Below, piece after piece: positions 61,801 to 64,000 of a DNA stretch of 64,000 nt. The stretch comes from Climacium dendroides. Lineage: Eukaryota; Streptophyta; Bryopsida; Hypnales; Climaciaceae. A program made the translations under genes and the position numbers. Location of the stretch: positions 10,044,001 through 10,108,000 of the forward strand of contig OX467082.1 in NCBI GenBank assembly GCA_950106755.1, given 5' to 3'. The first letter of the stretch is position 1, and the number at the start of each line of letters is the position of its first letter. Below the pieces are notes generated by a model. That model saw nothing but the letters and a program-made list of their open reading frames with translations, was not told the DNA's origin and made no database searches.

Positions 61801-63163
61801 CCTCCAAAATTTGGAGGATTTGGATCTTTGGGAAAGTGGAATCAAATGTCTACCCAAATCTTTTGGAACATTGAAGAAGTTGAAAGTCTTGAAACTTGCA
61901 TGGTGTGGTATGTTGGAAGAATTACCAAATTCATTTGGAGGCCTCCAAAATTTGGAGGACTTGTATCTTCAAGGAAGTGGAATCAAATGTCTATCCAAAA
62001 CTTTTGGAACATTGAACAAGTTGAAATTGTTAAATCTTGTTGATTGTCGTGATTTGGAGGAGCTACCAGATTCATTTGGAGGCCTTCAAAATTTGGAGTA
62101 CTTGGATCTTCAAGGAAGTGGAATCAAATATCTACCCGAATCTTGTGGATCGTTGAGCAAGTTGAAAGTTTTGAAACTTGTTCATTGTCATGATTTGGAG
62201 GAGCTACCAGATTCATTTGGAGGCCTCCAAAATTTGGAGGACTTGGATCTTCAAAATAGTGGAATCAAATGTCTATCCAAATCCTTTGGAACATTGAACA
62301 AGTTGAAAGTGTTGAAACTTGTTGATTGTGAGAAGTTAGAGATGCTACCAGATTCATTTGGAGGGCTCCAAAATTTGGAGGATTTGGATCTTTGGGATAG
62401 TGGAATCAAATGTCTATCCAAGTCTTTTGGAACATTGAGCAAGTTGAAAGTTTTGAATCTTAGAAGGTGTAGTATGTTGGAAGAGTTACCAAATTCGTTT
62501 GGAGGCCTCCAAAATTTGGAAAACTTGGATCTTTGGGGAAGTGGAATCAAATGTCTACCCAAATCTTTTGGAACGTTGAGCAAGTTGAAAGTGTTGAAAT
62601 TTGGATGGTGGAGTAATCTTGAGGAACTAATAGATTCAGTTGTAGGCCTCCAAAATTTGGAGGACTTGGATCTTCAAGGAAGTGGAATCAAATGTCTACC
62701 CAAATCATTAGGAACATTAAGCAAGTTGAAAGTCTTGAAACTTAGAAGGTGTGGTATATTAGAAGAGTTACCAGATTCATTTGGAGGCCTCCAAAATTTG
62801 GAGGTTTTATATCTTCGAGGAAGTGGAATCAAATGTCTACCCAAATCTTTTGGAACATTGAGCAAGTTGAAAGTCTTGAAACTTAGGTGTAGTATGTTGG
62901 AAGAATTACCAAATTCATTTGGAGGCCTCCAAAATTTGGAGGACTTGGATCTTCAGGGAAGTGGAATCAAATGTCTACCAAAATCTTTTGGAATGTTGAG
63001 CAAGTTGAAAGTGTTGAAACTTGGAAGGTGTAGTATGTTGGAAGAGTTACCAAATTCATTTGGAGGCCTCCAAAATTTGGAGGACTTGGATCTTCAGGGA
63101 AGTGGAATCAAATGTCTACCAAAATCTTTTGGAATGTTGAGCAAGTTGAAATTTGGATGGTAG
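58853..63163 (+). CDS. TIR-NBS-LRR (TNL) immune receptor with a 141-bp-unit LRR array
   Basis: Exons: 58853-58913, 59088-59541, 59645-60749 and 61040-63163 (TAG). GT/AG introns and phases agree, giving about 1,247 residues. The TIR starts at YDVFISHRGPDTK and keeps the WCLKEL glutamate needed for NADase activity. NB-ARC has the P-loop GLWGMGGIGKSTLA, kinase-2 RILVVLDDVRD (Asp at the last position, as in TNLs), CIVTSRDRR, CGGVPLVLKVIGSYL, FLDIACVL and the MHD motif FCMHDHLRDMG. The LRR has 13 units of 47 residues (LPDSFGGLQNLEDLDLQGSG then IKCLPKSFGTLSKLKVLKL). The family recognises pathogen effectors and signals via TIR NADase products. The linker between MHD and LRR is shorter than usual, and the stop falls inside a repeat. 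The start may lie further upstream. Confidence 0.9.
61359..63140 (+). repeat. LRR-coding tandem array, 13 units of 141 bp
   Basis: The word ATTCATTTGGAGGC marks each unit. Positions 61365, 61506, 61647, 61788 and 61929 show the exact 141-bp step, which persists except for one unit three bases shorter near 62880 (an Arg codon missing). Each unit encodes two LRRs of 23-24 residues. Units 12 and 13 are nearly identical. Confidence 0.95.
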
Positions 63164-64000
63164 AATAATTTTGAGCAAGTAGTAGATTTGTTTAGAGGCC
63201 TCCAAAATTTGGAGTAGTTAGATCCTCAAGGAAGTGGAATCAAATGTCTACCCATTCTTTTGGATTGTTGAGCAAGTTGGAAGAGTTGAAACTTGCCAAT
63301 TGTGAGAAGTTGGAGATGCTATGAGATTTGTTTAGAGGGCTCGAATATTTGGAGGATTTGAATCTTTGGAAAAGTGGAATCAAATGTCTATCCAAGTCTT
63401 TTGGAACATTGAGCAAGTTGAAAGTTTTGAAACTTAGAAGGTGTAGTATATTGGAAGAGTTACTAGATTTGTATGGAGGCCTTCAAAATTTAGAAGACTT
63501 GGATCTTCGGGAAAGTGGAATCAAATGTCTACCCAAATCTTTGGAACGTTGAGCAAGTTGAAAGTGTTGAAACTTGCTAATTGTGAGAAGTTGGAAGACC
63601 TACCAGATTTGTTTGGAGTCTCCAAAATTTGAAAGACCTAGATCTTCAAAGAAGTGGAATGAAATGTCTACTTAAATCTTTTGGAACACAAAGCAAGTTG
63701 AAAGTATTGAGGCTTGTTTGATGTGTTGCATGTGAAGACCTATTAGATTCATTTGGAGGCCTTCAAAATTTGGAAGACTTGGATCATCAAGGAAATTGAA
63801 TCAAATGTCTATTTAAATCTTTTGGAACATAGAGGAAGTTGAAAGTATTGAAACTTGCCGGTTGTGGTTGGCTTGAGGAAGTATCAAATTTGCTTGAAAA
63901 CTTTTTAAATTTACTGAACTAAAATATTTAAGGAAGTCGAACTAAATGTCTATAAAATCTTTTGAGACATTAAGCAATTGAAAGTATTGAAACTTGCCAA
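63164..64000 (+). pseudogene. Decayed continuation of the LRR array
   Basis: After the TAG at 63161-63163 the same 141-bp unit continues to the window end (GGCCTCCAAAATTTGGA words, ATCAAATGTCTACC words), but with stops and small indels. An open stretch at 63328-63552 still encodes two units (KCLSKSFGTLSKLKVLKL). Beyond about 63890 the similarity weakens. It could be the lost C-terminal half of this TNL or part of a neighbouring pseudogene. The window end cuts it. Confidence 0.85.

Noticed and set aside
61237..62865. Minus-strand frames through the LRR array
   Set aside because: They are shadow frames created by the repeated 141-bp unit of the plus-strand TNL.
1..64000. CRISPR arrays, operons or ribosome binding sites
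   Set aside because: Intron-containing nuclear plant genes dominate; the regular repeats present are LRR-coding, microsatellite or transposon-derived, and nothing resembles spaced palindromic repeats with unique spacers.

Overview
The window is nuclear DNA of a land plant. It has intron-bearing genes (GT/AG introns of roughly 70 to 900 bp), a SUPERMAN-type zinc finger with an EAR motif, a TIR-NBS-LRR (TNL) resistance gene, a chloroplast TAB2 protein, and Ty1/copia, Ty3/gypsy, CACTA, SINE and MITE debris. Low gene density, long AT-rich spacers and an LRR made of nearly identical units suggest a gymnosperm or another non-grass lineage. That placement is inference, not something the sequence proves.

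Layout. 1-5.4 kb is AT-rich spacer with repeat fragments. 5.5-9.0 kb is GC-richer DNA with no intact gene and a possible PPR remnant on the minus strand. 9.08-9.95 kb holds an intronless SUPERMAN-like C2H2 repressor, followed by tandem repeats. 10.8-19.2 kb is AT-rich spacer with a decayed gypsy integrase between diverged direct repeats. 20.03-23.53 kb is a seven-exon TAB2 (photosystem translation factor). 23.6-31.2 kb is spacer with a 241-bp TTAA-flanked MITE, a tRNA-derived SINE, and a tandem pair of about 0.8-kb inverted-repeat elements. 31.72-33.00 kb (minus) is a two-exon complex I NDUFA5/B13 gene. 33.1-41.9 kb is spacer with a long (TA)n tract and a MITE. 41.97-47.61 kb is a nested transposon complex. 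48.92-54.88 kb is a seven-exon TEX2-like SMP-domain lipid-transfer gene. 58.85-63.16 kb is a TNL gene whose LRR is a 13-copy array of 141-bp units that continues, decayed, to the window end.

The genes are independent housekeeping, developmental and immune loci; nothing indicates a pathway cluster. The most informative structure is the 42-47.6 kb complex. A dead copia gag fragment forms a near-perfect 1.3-kb inverted repeat with a 29-nt loop. One arm was then hit by a 1,714-bp CACTA element (3-bp duplication AAC) and a 1,296-bp solo LTR (5-bp duplication TACAA). The opposite arm preserves both empty sites, so both insertions are proven from the window alone. Two genes (NDUFA5 and the TEX2-like gene) also have introns enlarged by tandem copies of their own splice-donor junction. 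The TNL may have unannotated upstream exons whose phases fit.
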